DNA from: Nocardioides dokdonensis FR1436
GTDB lineage: Bacteria; Actinomycetota; Actinomycetes; Propionibacteriales; Nocardioidaceae
NCBI RefSeq assembly: GCF_001653335.1
Contig: NZ_CP015079.1
Span: 1,798,001 to 1,862,000, forward strand
Direction: 5' to 3'
Length of the DNA stretch: 64,000 bases
The notes beneath the pieces are model-generated. The model worked only from the letters and a program-made list of their open reading frames with translations, had not been told where the DNA came from and ran no database searches. Position numbers and translations under genes: made by a program. Positions within the stretch are counted from its first letter, which is position 1. Every line of letters begins with the position of its first letter. Shown piece after piece: positions 1 through 7,376 of this stretch.

Positions 1-1274
1 GCGGTCAGCGCGGCCTCGTCGGCGGAGGTGCGGGCGGTGTGCGCCTCCTGCGCGAGCCGGGCGTGCTCGGCGGCGGCCTCGTCGGCGGCGGCGCGGGCGG
101 CGGCGTGCTCGGCGGCCACCCGGTCGGCCTCCTCGCGGGCGGCGGCCTGGGCGGCGGCGGTCTCCTCGGCGGCGGTGCGGGCCGTCGCGGCGGTGGTGGC
201 CGCCTCGTGCGCCTCGCGGGCGGCGGCCTCGGCGCGCTCGCGCTCGGCGAGGGCCTCGTCGGCCAGCCCGGCCTGGACGCGTCCGGCCTCCTCGGCCTCG
301 AGCCGCGCGGCCCGGGCCTGCTCGGCCTCCTCGGCGCGCTCGCGGGCGGCCTCCTCGGCGGCGGTGCGGGCCTCGTGGGCGAGCCGGGCCAGGTGCGCCT
401 GCTCGGCGGCCGCCTCCTCGGCCCGGGTGCGTGCCTGTGCGTGCTCGGCGGCGGCCCGGTCGGCCTCCTCGCGGGCGGCGGCCTGCTCGGCGGCGGCCTC
501 CTCGGCCGCGGTGCGCGCCTCGGCGGCGGCGCCGGCCCGCTCCTCGGCCTCGCGGGCGGCGTGCTCGGCGTTCTCGCGGTCGGAGTGCGCGTGCGTGGCG
601 GCGTCGCCGTGCGCGGTGGCGATCTCCTCAGCCGTGCGCCGCGCGGCCATGGCCTCCTCGGCGGCCTGCGCGGCCGCCGTGGCGGCGCTCGACGCCTCCT
701 GCTGGGCCGCCAGCGCCTCCGCTGCCGCCTCGGCCTGGACGCGGGCGGCCTCCTCGGCCTCGGCGCGCCGCTCGGCGGCCTGCCGTGCGGTCTCCTCGGC
801 CTCACCACGCAGCCGGGCCTGCTCCTCGGCGTCGTGGGTCGCCTCGAGGGCGGCCCGCTCGGCGGCCGCACGCGCGTCGGCGCGCTCCTGCGCCGACTCC
901 TCGGCGCGCGCCCGGGCCTCCTCGGCGGCCCGGGCCGCCTCCTCGGCGGCCGAGCGGGCGGCGTACGCCTCCTGGGCGGCGGTGGCGTGCTCGGCCGCGG
1001 CCCGGTCGGCCTCGGCGCGCGCCCGCAGCGCGTCGCGGGCGGCCTCCTCGGCGGCGAGCCGCTCGGCGGCCTGCTCGACGGCCGCCTGCTCCGCGGAGTG
1101 GCGCAGCGAGACGGCCCGGTCGGCGGCGGCGGTCTGGGTGGCGACGCGCTGCTCGAGCTCCTCGAGCGTGGGCGCGGGCGGCTGGTCGGCCTGCTGGTCG
1201 GTCTCGACGGTGGTCGTGGCGGAGCGACGCAGCCAGCGGCGGGGCTCGGGCGGGGGCTGACCGGGAGTGCTCAT
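1..1274 (-). CDS. Long Ala/Glu/Arg coiled-coil protein (3' end cut by window edge)
   Basis: The minus-strand frame from ATG 1274 stays open to the left edge, about 424 codons with no stop. After a Pro-rich N-terminus (STPGQPPPEPRRW) the protein is almost entirely Ala, Glu, Arg and Gln in heptad-like order (AAEEAARAAEEARARAEE), so a very long alpha-helical coiled coil is expected. Near-identical blocks such as AAREEADRAAAEHA recur around 90-160 and 435-500. No enzyme motif, signal peptide or membrane segment is visible. The start lies 6 bp beyond the stop of the DsrE-like gene, so the two are probably co-transcribed. A scaffold or cytoskeleton-like role is possible but not shown. The long frames on the opposite strand are composition artefacts. 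Confidence 0.75.
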   Translation of the reverse strand, partial: MSTPGQPPPEPRRWLRRSATTTVETDQQADQPPAPTLEELEQRVATQTAAADRAVSLRHSAEQAAVEQAAERLAAEEAARDALRARAEADRAAAEHATAAQEAYAARSAAEEAARAAEEARARAEESAQERADARAAAERAALEATHDAEEQARLRGEAEETARQAAERRAEAEEAARVQAEAAAEALAAQQEASSAATAAAQAAEEAMAARRTAEEIATAHGDAATHAHSDRENAEHAAREAEERAGAAAEARTAAEEAAAEQAAAREEADRAAAEHAQARTRAEEAAAEQAHLARLAHEARTAAEEAARERAEEAEQARAARLEAEEAGRVQAGLADEALAERERAEAAAREAHEAATTAATARTAAEETAAAQAAAREEADRVAAEHAAARAAADEAAAEHARLAQEAHTARTSADEAALT

Positions 1275-1280
1275 GATGGG

Positions 1281-1640
1281 CTAGTACACCAGCGCCTGGA
1301 CGTCGTCGCCGAGGATCTCCTCGGCGAACACCGCCGCGCCGGCCATCCGCACGCCCGGCGCCAGGTCCTGCTCGGTGATCCCGCGTCGTGCGGCGCACTG
1401 CGTGCACACCGTCACCCGCCCGGCTGCCAGCACCACCTCGAGCAGCTGGGCCACGGGGGTCGCGTGCTGCAGCCCGAGGTCCGGCCCGCCGGTGGCAGCG
1501 CCGTACGCCGCGGCGTCACCGGTCAGCCACAGCGAGACGTCCGCGCCGGCCGCGGTGGCCGCCGCGGCGACCGTGAAGGCCTGGTTGGACCGCTCCGGGT
1601 CGCCAGCGGCACAGGTGACCTTGATGACGAGGGGGCGCAT
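1281..1640 (-). CDS. DsrE/DsrF-like sulfur-relay family protein
   Basis: This 119-residue protein is a small Rossmann-like DsrE-fold protein. It opens with a beta strand (RPLVIKVTCAAGDPERSNQA), has a helix-strand pattern with SLWLTGDAAAY, and carries a CTQCAARRG segment whose paired Cys fits the position of the family's reactive Cys. Relatives carry persulfide or act in peroxide and sulfur metabolism; the substrate here is unknown. A TAGGCT box lies exactly 6 nt before the ATG, suggesting a leaderless mRNA. It is divergent from the nitrobindin gene and followed 6 bp later by the coiled-coil gene. Confidence 0.75.
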   Translation of the reverse strand: MRPLVIKVTCAAGDPERSNQAFTVAAAATAAGADVSLWLTGDAAAYGAATGGPDLGLQHATPVAQLLEVVLAAGRVTVCTQCAARRGITEQDLAPGVRMAGAAVFAEEILGDDVQALVY

Positions 1641-1646
1641 GGGAGC

Positions 1647-1656
1647 AGCCTATGGT
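1647..1656. promoter_or_regulatory. Divergent overlapping -10 boxes
   Basis: The ten bases AGCCTATGGT hold TATGGT on the plus strand (1651-1656) and TAGGCT on the minus strand (1652-1647). Each fits the actinobacterial TANNNT -10 pattern and each ends exactly 6 nt before a start codon (GTG 1663 and ATG 1640). Both flanking genes therefore look leaderless, and the two promoters overlap by two bases. No clear -35 is visible. Promoter activity is inferred. Confidence 0.5.
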
Positions 1657-1662
1657 GGAGGG

Positions 1663-2157
1663 GTGCCGATCGAACTCCCGCCCAACCTCCACCTGAACTG
1701 TGCCCCCCTCGTCTGGCTGCTCGGCACCTGGACCGGCAGCGGCAAGGGCGACTACCCCGGGATGGAGCCCTTCGACTACCAGCAGGAGCTGGTCTTCCAG
1801 CAGGACGGACGCCCCTTCCTGCACTACTTCGCGCGCTCCTGGATCGTGGACGCCAACGGCGAGAAGGTGCGCGACGCAGCCCAGGAGACCGGGTTCCTGC
1901 GCTGCCCCGAGCGCGGCAAGGTCGAGATGGTGCTGGCGCACAACACCGGCATCTCCGAGATCTGGTACGGCAACGCCGAGGACGGCAAGATCGAGCTGCA
2001 CACCGCCGGGGTCTCCTTCACCGAGTCGGCCCGCGAGGTGACCGGTGGCCACCGGCTCTACGGCAACGTCGAGGGCGACCTGCTCTACGCCTACGACATG
2101 GAGGCCACGGGCCACGAGCTCCAGCCGCACCTGTGGGCGCGGCTCAAGCGGACCTGA
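1663..2157 (+). CDS. Nitrobindin-like heme-binding beta-barrel protein
   Basis: The 164-residue product matches the nitrobindin / FABP-like family (formerly UPF0678): N-terminal PLVWLLGTWTGSGKGDYP with the GTWxGxG signature, an all-beta body, and a C-terminal HLWARLKR whose His corresponds to the heme-iron ligand in family members. Known relatives bind ferric heme and react with NO or peroxynitrite. GTG 1663 was chosen because family proteins begin just before ELPxNLH and because it lies 6 nt after TATGGT; ATG 1639 in frame is the alternative. The Fur-family gene starts 5 bp downstream, an arrangement that fits iron or redox control. Confidence 0.82.
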   Translation: MPIELPPNLHLNCAPLVWLLGTWTGSGKGDYPGMEPFDYQQELVFQQDGRPFLHYFARSWIVDANGEKVRDAAQETGFLRCPERGKVEMVLAHNTGISEIWYGNAEDGKIELHTAGVSFTESAREVTGGHRLYGNVEGDLLYAYDMEATGHELQPHLWARLKRT

Positions 2158-2162
2158 GTGCC

Positions 2163-2594
2163 GTGAGCGACGACGACCTCCGGGCGCGCCTCGCCGGCAG
2201 CGGCTTCCGGCTCACGCCCCAGCGCGAGCTGGTGCTGCGGGCGGTCCAGGAGCTGGGCCACGCCACGCCCGACGAGGTCCTCGCCGAGGTGCGCCAGCAC
2301 TCCTCGGCCGTCAACATCTCCACCGTCTACCGCAACCTCGAGGTCCTCGAGGGGCTCGGGCTGGTGCGCCACGCCCACCTCTCCGACCGGGCCCCGACCT
2401 ACCACTCCGTCACCGACCACGAGCACTTCCACCTGGTCTGCCGCGAGTGCCGCCGTGTGGTCTCGGTCGAGGCCGCGGTCGCCTCCGGGCTCACCGACCG
2501 CCTGGCCGACGAGCACGGCTTCACCGCCGACATCGGCCACCTGACCGTCTTCGGGCACTGCGCCGACTGTGCTCCTGAGGAGGACACCCCATGA
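2163..2594 (+). CDS. Fur-family metalloregulator
   Basis: A 143-residue Fur-superfamily repressor. The N-terminal winged helix contains RLTPQRELVLRAV and SAVNISTVYRNLEVLEGLGLV, the classical Fur recognition-helix region. The C-terminal metal-binding and dimerisation half has DHEHFHLVCRECRRVV and a terminal GHCADC, which give the regulatory His site and a Cys4-type structural zinc site. Which metal or signal (Fe, Zn, Mn or peroxide) it senses cannot be decided from sequence. It starts 5 bp after the nitrobindin stop, and its TGA overlaps the ATG of ygfZ (ATGA), so the three genes form one operon. Confidence 0.88.
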   Translation: MSDDDLRARLAGSGFRLTPQRELVLRAVQELGHATPDEVLAEVRQHSSAVNISTVYRNLEVLEGLGLVRHAHLSDRAPTYHSVTDHEHFHLVCRECRRVVSVEAAVASGLTDRLADEHGFTADIGHLTVFGHCADCAPEEDTP

Positions 2595-3556
2595 CCATCC
2601 CCACCCCCACGAACCAGCCCAGCCCCCTGCTCGCCCTGCCCGGAGCGGTCGCCGGCAACGGCGTCGACGCCCCCGTCGCGGCCCACTACGGCTCCTTCAA
2701 CACCGAGCAGCGCACCCTCGAGTCCGGCGAGGGCTTCGTCGACCTCTCGCACCGCGACGTGGTGCGCATCGAGGGCCCCGACCGGCTCACCTGGCTGCAC
2801 TCGCTGACCACGCAGCACTTCCTCGACCTCGCCCCGCAGGCGTGGACCGACGCGCTGGTGCTCTCCCCGCAGGGCCACGTCGAGCACGCGTTCAGCGGGT
2901 ACGACGACGGCGAGGCGTTCGTCGCCCACACCGAGCCCGGTGCGGCGCCGGCGCTGCTGGCGTTCCTCGAGAAGATGAAGTTCATGACCCGCGTCGAGCT
3001 GAGCGAGGTCACCGACACGCTGGCCGTGACCTGGCGCGCCTCCTCCAGCGGCACGACGTACGAGCTGATCCCGCGCGACCAGCTCGAGGCGTACGCCGCT
3101 GCCGCGGGCCCCGCCTGCGGGCTGTGGGCCTTCGAGGCGCTGCGGATCGCGCGCGGCGAGCCGCGGCACCTGCTCGACACCGACGCCCGCACGATCCCCA
3201 ACGAGGTCGGCTGGATCGGTCCGGCGGTGCACCTGGACAAGGGCTGCTACCGCGGCCAGGAGACCGTCGCGCGGGTGCACAACCTGGGTCGCCCGCCGCG
3301 CCGGCTGGTGCTGCTGCACCTCGACGGCACCGAGAACCGGCTGCCCGAGCGGGGCGCCGAGCTGCGCCACGGCGAGAAGGTCGTCGGCTTCGTCGGCACC
3401 TCCGCGCGCCACCACGAGCTCGGCCCGATCGCGCTGGCGATGGTCAAGCGCAACGTGCCGGTCGACGCCACCCTCGAGGTCGACTCGATGCCGGCGGCGC
3501 AGGAGGTCGTGGTCGACCCCGAGGTCGGGCTGCACTTCCGCTCCAAGCTGCGCTGA
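2591..3556 (+). CDS. ygfZ: YgfZ/GcvT-fold folate-binding protein
   Basis: A 321-residue member of the YgfZ (IBA57-like) branch of the GcvT fold. The diagnostic motif KGCYRGQETVARVHNLG, with the conserved Cys, is present near residue 217, followed by the C-terminal barrel ending FRSKLR. Known relatives bind tetrahydrofolate and help assemble or repair Fe-S clusters in enzymes such as MiaB. The ATG overlaps the stop of the Fur-family gene by 4 nt, so it is translationally coupled to an iron/redox regulator, which suits an Fe-S maintenance role. Confidence 0.88.
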   Translation: MTIPTPTNQPSPLLALPGAVAGNGVDAPVAAHYGSFNTEQRTLESGEGFVDLSHRDVVRIEGPDRLTWLHSLTTQHFLDLAPQAWTDALVLSPQGHVEHAFSGYDDGEAFVAHTEPGAAPALLAFLEKMKFMTRVELSEVTDTLAVTWRASSSGTTYELIPRDQLEAYAAAAGPACGLWAFEALRIARGEPRHLLDTDARTIPNEVGWIGPAVHLDKGCYRGQETVARVHNLGRPPRRLVLLHLDGTENRLPERGAELRHGEKVVGFVGTSARHHELGPIALAMVKRNVPVDATLEVDSMPAAQEVVVDPEVGLHFRSKLR

Positions 3557-3642
3557 GCCCCGCCCGCCCCCGCCCGCTTTCTTGACCGGCTCTCACCCGT
3601 GGGGAGGGCGTGAGGCCGGGCACGGCCGGGCACGGTGGACGC

Positions 3643-4068
3643 ATGAGCCAGACACCAGGAGCAGCACCCGGACCGCACGACGACGTCGACGCGCTCTCGA
3701 CGCCGCAGCTGATGTCGCGGCTGTCGCAGCAGACCTCCGAGCTGGTCAGCGCCGAGCTGCGCCTGGCCAAGGCCGAGATCCAGGAGAGCGTCAAGCACGC
3801 CGGGCTGGGCGTCGGGATGCTCGGCAGCGCCGGGGTGCTGACCTGGTTCGGCTTCGGGACCCTGGTCGCGGCCGGCGTGCTGGCCCTCGACGTCATCCTG
3901 CCTTCCTGGGCCGCGGCCCTGTCCGTCGCCGCGATCCTCTTCCTGGTCGCCGGAATGCTGGGCCTGTCCGGCAAGAAGCAGGTCGACCAGGTGACCCCGG
4001 CGGTGCCGGCCACCCAGGCCAGCGTCCAGCGCGACGTCGAGACCGTGAAGGAGGCCCGTCGTGGCTGA
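3643..4068 (+). CDS. Holin-superfamily (Phage_holin_3_6-like) membrane protein
   Basis: The 141-residue protein has a hydrophilic N-terminus (SRLSQQTSELVSAELRLAKAE) typical of the YqjE / putative actinobacterial holin family. Two adjacent membrane helices follow (about residues 50-75 and 80-106) and then a charged tail. Despite the family name no phage genes are nearby, so it is probably an ordinary envelope protein. The next gene overlaps it by 8 nt and is its usual companion family (DUF3618). The operon continues through YihY and DUF4235 genes. Confidence 0.78.
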   Translation: MSQTPGAAPGPHDDVDALSTPQLMSRLSQQTSELVSAELRLAKAEIQESVKHAGLGVGMLGSAGVLTWFGFGTLVAAGVLALDVILPSWAAALSVAAILFLVAGMLGLSGKKQVDQVTPAVPATQASVQRDVETVKEARRG

Positions 4069-4294
4069 CCCCCAGGACAAGCAGACACCCGAGCAGATCG
4101 AGGCGGAGATCGAGCGCACCCGCGAGCGGCTCGGCGAGACCATCGAGGCGCTCGGCGCCAAGGCGGACGTCAAGGGCCGAGCGGCCCACCGGGCCCGGTC
4201 GGTGCGCGAGCAGCACGGCACGGCGCTGGTCGCCGGCGCTGCCGGGGCCGTGGTGCTCGCGGTCGGGCTCGTGCTGTGGCGCCGCCGCCGATGA
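4061..4294 (+). CDS. DUF3618 single-pass membrane protein
   Basis: This 77-residue protein begins with the DUF3618 signature PEQIEAEIERTRERLGETIEALGAKADV in outline (an acidic helix, then a conserved turn). One C-terminal membrane helix follows (about residues 54-72), ending in RRRR, which suggests a short cytoplasmic tail. The GTG start overlaps the upstream gene by 8 nt; its stop overlaps the ATG of the YihY gene. Function is unknown. It always travels with small membrane proteins of this kind, so a shared envelope role is inferred. Confidence 0.78.
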   Translation: MADPQDKQTPEQIEAEIERTRERLGETIEALGAKADVKGRAAHRARSVREQHGTALVAGAAGAVVLAVGLVLWRRRR

Positions 4295-5409
4295 GCGGGA
4301 CCGCCCAGGTCGCCGACCGCCCGGTCGATCCCGACCATCCCGCGAAGCCCGACTCGCCCGACGACCTCACCGGCCGGTCGTGGAAGTACGTGCTGCGCAA
4401 GACCGCACGTGAGTTCGGCAAGGACCAGTGCACCGACCTCGCCGCCGCGCTGACCTACTACGCGGTGCTGGCGCTCTTCCCGGGGCTGCTGGCGCTGATG
4501 AGCCTGGTGGGCCTGCTCGGTCAGGGCCAGGAGTCGGCGCGCACGGTCCTCGGGATCATGCGTGACGTCGGCATCACCTCGGTCGCCGACACCCTCGAGC
4601 CCACGCTGGTCGACCTCAGCCGCAGCAGCGGCGCTGGGCTCGCGCTGGTCGTCGGGCTCGCGGCCGCGCTCTGGTCGGCCAGCGGGTACGTCAACTCGTT
4701 CGGCCGCGCCATGAACCGCATCCACGAGGTCGACGAGGGCAGGCCGGTCTGGAAGCTCCGGCCGGTGATGCTGCTGATCACCCTGGTCCTGGTCCTGCTG
4801 GCCGCCTCGGTGCTGGTGGCGCTGGTGCTGACCGGTCCCGCGGCCGAGGCCGTCGGCTCGGCGATCGGGCTGGGGGACACCGCCGTCCTGGTGTGGAGCA
4901 TCGCCAAGTGGCCGGTGCTGGTCGCGGTCGTCGTGCTGATGGTGGCGATCCTCTTCCACAGCACGCCCAACGTGCAGCAGCCGAAGTTCCGCTGGATCTC
5001 GGTGGGGGCGGCGCTGGCGATCCTGGTGTGGGCGCTGGCCTCGGTGGCGTTCGGGTTCTACGTCGGCAACTTCTCCAGCTACGACAAGACCTACGGCTCG
5101 CTGGCCGGCGTCATCGTCTTCCTGCTGTGGCTGTGGCTGACCAACCTGGCGCTCCTCTTCGGCGCCGAGCTCGACTCCGAGCTCGAGCGGGCCCGCGAGC
5201 TGCAGGCGGGGCTGCCCGCCGAGGAGCAGCTGCAGCTGCCGCCGCGCGACACCCGCAACATCGAGAAGGCCCAGGACAAGCACGAGGAGGACGTGGCCGT
5301 GGGGCGGGCCCTGCGTGAGAGCCACGGCCGCGAGGACGACCCCGACGAGGTGGGTGACTCCGACCCAAAAGGCCGCAGCAGCACCCCGACGACGAAGGAG
5401 ACCCGATGA
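4291..5409 (+). CDS. YihY/BrkB-family inner-membrane protein
   Basis: A 372-residue polytopic protein of the YihY/virulence factor BrkB family (once misnamed RNase BN). Family landmarks include DLAAALTYYAVLALFPGLLAL near residue 48, LWSASGYVNSFGRAMNRI near 128 and YGSLAGVIVFLLWLWLTNLALLFGAELD near 270 in outline, with about six membrane helices. The C-terminal 70 residues are highly charged and likely cytoplasmic. The transport or envelope role is not established. ATG 4291 overlaps the DUF3618 stop (ATGA), and its own stop overlaps the next ATG. Confidence 0.85.
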   Translation: MSGTAQVADRPVDPDHPAKPDSPDDLTGRSWKYVLRKTAREFGKDQCTDLAAALTYYAVLALFPGLLALMSLVGLLGQGQESARTVLGIMRDVGITSVADTLEPTLVDLSRSSGAGLALVVGLAAALWSASGYVNSFGRAMNRIHEVDEGRPVWKLRPVMLLITLVLVLLAASVLVALVLTGPAAEAVGSAIGLGDTAVLVWSIAKWPVLVAVVVLMVAILFHSTPNVQQPKFRWISVGAALAILVWALASVAFGFYVGNFSSYDKTYGSLAGVIVFLLWLWLTNLALLFGAELDSELERARELQAGLPAEEQLQLPPRDTRNIEKAQDKHEEDVAVGRALRESHGREDDPDEVGDSDPKGRSSTPTTKETR

Positions 5410-5702
5410 GGCACGAGGAACGCACCAGCACGTCGGCCAAGCTGCTCTACCGCCCGATCGGGCTGACCAGCTCGATCGTGGCCGGCATCGCTGCGGGGCA
5501 GGTGTTCAAGCAGGTGTGGAAGCGGGTCAGCGCCGGCGAGGGAGCCGACGCGCCGAGGGCCCTGGAGTCGGAGTACTCGATGAAGGAGGTCCTCGCCGCG
5601 GCCGCCGTGCAGGGCGCGATCTTCGCCGTGGTCAAGGCGCTGGTCGACCGCGGGGGTGCCCGGGCGTTCCAGCGCGCCACGGGTGAGTGGCCCGGGGACT
5701 GA
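5406..5702 (+). CDS. DUF4235 small membrane protein
   Basis: The 98-residue product fits the DUF4235 family: KLLYRPIGLTSSIVAGIAAGQVFKQVWKRV forms a first amphipathic/membrane segment in outline, and KEVLAAAAVQGAIFAVVKALVDRGGA a second, ending with a short polar tail. Function is unknown. It is the last gene of the four-gene membrane operon, with its ATG overlapping the YihY stop by 4 nt. Confidence 0.75.
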   Translation: MRHEERTSTSAKLLYRPIGLTSSIVAGIAAGQVFKQVWKRVSAGEGADAPRALESEYSMKEVLAAAAVQGAIFAVVKALVDRGGARAFQRATGEWPGD

Positions 5703-5712
5703 GGTGCGGCGG

Positions 5713-5737
5713 TACTGACGAGTAGGACGTGTCAGTA
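5713..5737. promoter_or_regulatory. Inverted repeat upstream of the dead-hydrolase gene
   Basis: TACTGAC (5713-5719) and GTCAGTA (5731-5737) are perfect 7-bp arms separated by 11 nt, about 75 bp before the next start codon. It has the size of a dimeric regulator operator. It could also be a weak terminator of the preceding operon, though a 7-bp AT-containing stem would be poor in this genome. Confidence 0.3.
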
Positions 5738-5812
5738 AAGGGACTTAGGCTTCTTCCTGCCGCTGCATCCCACTGTCCCTGAGGCTCCGCCTCTGATCTC
5801 GCGAGGACTCCC

Positions 5813-6571
5813 GTGATCCCCCCCGCTGCCAGCGACCGTGCCACTGCTGAGTCCACTCCGGGCCAGGAGCAGCATGACGCCTGGGCTGCTGCGCCGGTCT
5901 TCCGCCGCTACGTCGGCGACGCCGGGGCGCAGGTGCACCTCTACGAGTGCGGCTCGTCCGAGGCGACGCCGGTGGTCCTGCTGCACCGCAGCGGCGCCAG
6001 CGCGGAGACGTGGCTCGCGGTCGGGCAGCTGGGTTCGTGGGACGTCCGCCTGCTGGCCCCCGACCTGCCGGGCTGCGGCCAGTCCGACGCGCTTGCCGAT
6101 GTCCCCGCCGACGACGAGCCGGGGGCGGTGGCGGCCCACCTGCTGGGGGCGCTGCGCCGCACCGAGCACCGCCCGCTGCTGCTGGTGGCCGAGATGGACG
6201 CCATCTGCGTGGCGGTCGAGATGGCGCGGGCCGAGCCCGCCTCGACGACCGGCGTGGTCCTGGTCGCGCCCTCCGTCACGGCGGGGCACGCGGCGCTCGA
6301 GCAGCTGCGGCTCGTGGACGTGCCGGTCTGGGTCGCGGTCGGGCGGGAAGCCGAGCCGGGGCTGCGGTCCACGACGACCGAGGTACCGGGGGCCCGGTGG
6401 CTGCTGCTGCCGGGAGTGGGCTCGGACCCGGTCAGCGAGTCACCGGACCTGGTGCTCGACCTGGTGCACGGCGCGGTCGCCGAGGTGGCCCGCAGTGCGG
6501 ATCAGAGCGACCGGCGGTACATGACGTGCGTGTCCTCGGCGGCGTGCGAGAACCCCAGCTTGTCGCGGTAG
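5813..6571 (+). CDS. Alpha/beta-hydrolase-fold protein lacking the catalytic Ser and His
   Basis: The 252-residue protein keeps the fold order of an alpha/beta hydrolase: PVVLLHRSGASAETW (oxyanion strand), RLLAPDLPGCGQSD, then a strand ending in a nucleophile elbow, and VPVWVAVGRE near the acid position. However, the elbow reads LLLVAEMDAIC where GxSxG should be. The usual GxGH near the C-terminus reads GVGSDPVSESP. Both catalytic Ser and His appear lost, so a binding or structural role is likely. GTG 5813 follows GCGAGGA by a normal spacing. The last 70 bp overlap the convergent mshD gene, so its C-terminal 23 residues may be incidental. Confidence 0.7.
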   Translation: MIPPAASDRATAESTPGQEQHDAWAAAPVFRRYVGDAGAQVHLYECGSSEATPVVLLHRSGASAETWLAVGQLGSWDVRLLAPDLPGCGQSDALADVPADDEPGAVAAHLLGALRRTEHRPLLLVAEMDAICVAVEMARAEPASTTGVVLVAPSVTAGHAALEQLRLVDVPVWVAVGREAEPGLRSTTTEVPGARWLLLPGVGSDPVSESPDLVLDLVHGAVAEVARSADQSDRRYMTCVSSAACENPSLSR

Positions 6572-7353
6572 ACGCGGATCGCCGCTGCGTTGTCGGACTC
6601 CACGTAGAGCAGCACCTCGGAGACGCCGAGGTCGGCGAGGTGGTGCAGGCCGGCGAGCGTGACGAGGCGGCCGAGGCCGGCGCCCTGGGCGTCGGGATCG
6701 ACCCCGACGACGTACACCTCACCCAGCGAGCGCGAGTGCTGCTTGGTCCAGTGGAAGGCGAGCAGCCGCCCGTCGCCGTCGGGGGTGGCCTCGACGGCGA
6801 GCAGCAGCCCCTCCGGGTCGAACCACGACTCGCCCATCCGCTCGGCCAGGTTGGCGGCGTCCATCGCGCCCTGCTCGGGGTGGGCGGCGAAGGCGGCGGC
6901 GTTGACGCGCAGCACGTCGTCGGCGTCGGCGTCGGTGTAGGCGCGGATGCGCACGCCGGCCGGCGGGCGCAGCGGCGGCAGCGCCAGCGACGTACGCCGC
7001 CGCATCACCCACAGCTCGCGCACCCGCTCGAAGCCGTTCTGCTCGGCCAGGCGCCGGGCGGCGGGGTGGTCGGCGTGCGACCACGCGTCGAGCGCGGCGC
7101 CGGAGCCCAGCTCGTCGAGGAGCCGCTTGAGCAGCGAGCGGCCCAGGCCCGTGCCGCGGGCCTCGGGGGCCACGACGAGGGAGAGCTGGTCGTCGACGAG
7201 CAGCGCGACGGCGTCACCGTCGACCCAGGAGCGGAACCGCTCCGGGTCGCGCAGCGCCATGAGTGTGGCCTCGTCGAGGGGGGCCGCAGCGTCAGCGGCC
7301 TCCGAGAGCGCGGCCACCCGTTCGATATGGCGGGCGTCCTGCAGGGAGTCCAT
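6502..7353 (-). CDS. mshD: Mycothiol synthase MshD
   Basis: A 283-residue protein made of two GNAT acetyltransferase domains, the MshD architecture. The N-terminal domain has VVAPEARGTGLGRSLLKRL (acetyl-CoA P-loop-like motif). The C-terminal domain has VYVVGVDPDAQGAGLGRLV and VLLYVESDNAAAIRVYRDKLGF. It acetylates Cys-GlcN-Ins in the last step of mycothiol synthesis in the cytoplasm. TACGTT (7360-7365) lies exactly 6 nt before the ATG, so a leaderless transcript is possible besides readthrough from glnR, whose stop is 23 bp upstream. The glnR-mshD pairing matches Mycobacterium tuberculosis Rv0818-Rv0819. Confidence 0.92.
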   Translation of the reverse strand: MDSLQDARHIERVAALSEAADAAAPLDEATLMALRDPERFRSWVDGDAVALLVDDQLSLVVAPEARGTGLGRSLLKRLLDELGSGAALDAWSHADHPAARRLAEQNGFERVRELWVMRRRTSLALPPLRPPAGVRIRAYTDADADDVLRVNAAAFAAHPEQGAMDAANLAERMGESWFDPEGLLLAVEATPDGDGRLLAFHWTKQHSRSLGEVYVVGVDPDAQGAGLGRLVTLAGLHHLADLGVSEVLLYVESDNAAAIRVYRDKLGFSHAAEDTHVMYRRSL

Positions 7354-7376
7354 CCACCCAACGTAACGGTCGCGCC

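Noticed and set aside
28..1260. Long plus-strand open frames rich in Ala/Ser/Arg or Gly/Leu
   Set aside because: They are opposite-strand shadows of the minus-strand Ala/Glu/Arg coiled-coil gene; their composition is not protein-like and one of them only connects by chance to the Fur-family gene.
3643..4068. Prophage holin
   Set aside because: Family name only: no endolysin, tail or integrase genes nearby, and the operon partners are ordinary actinobacterial membrane families.
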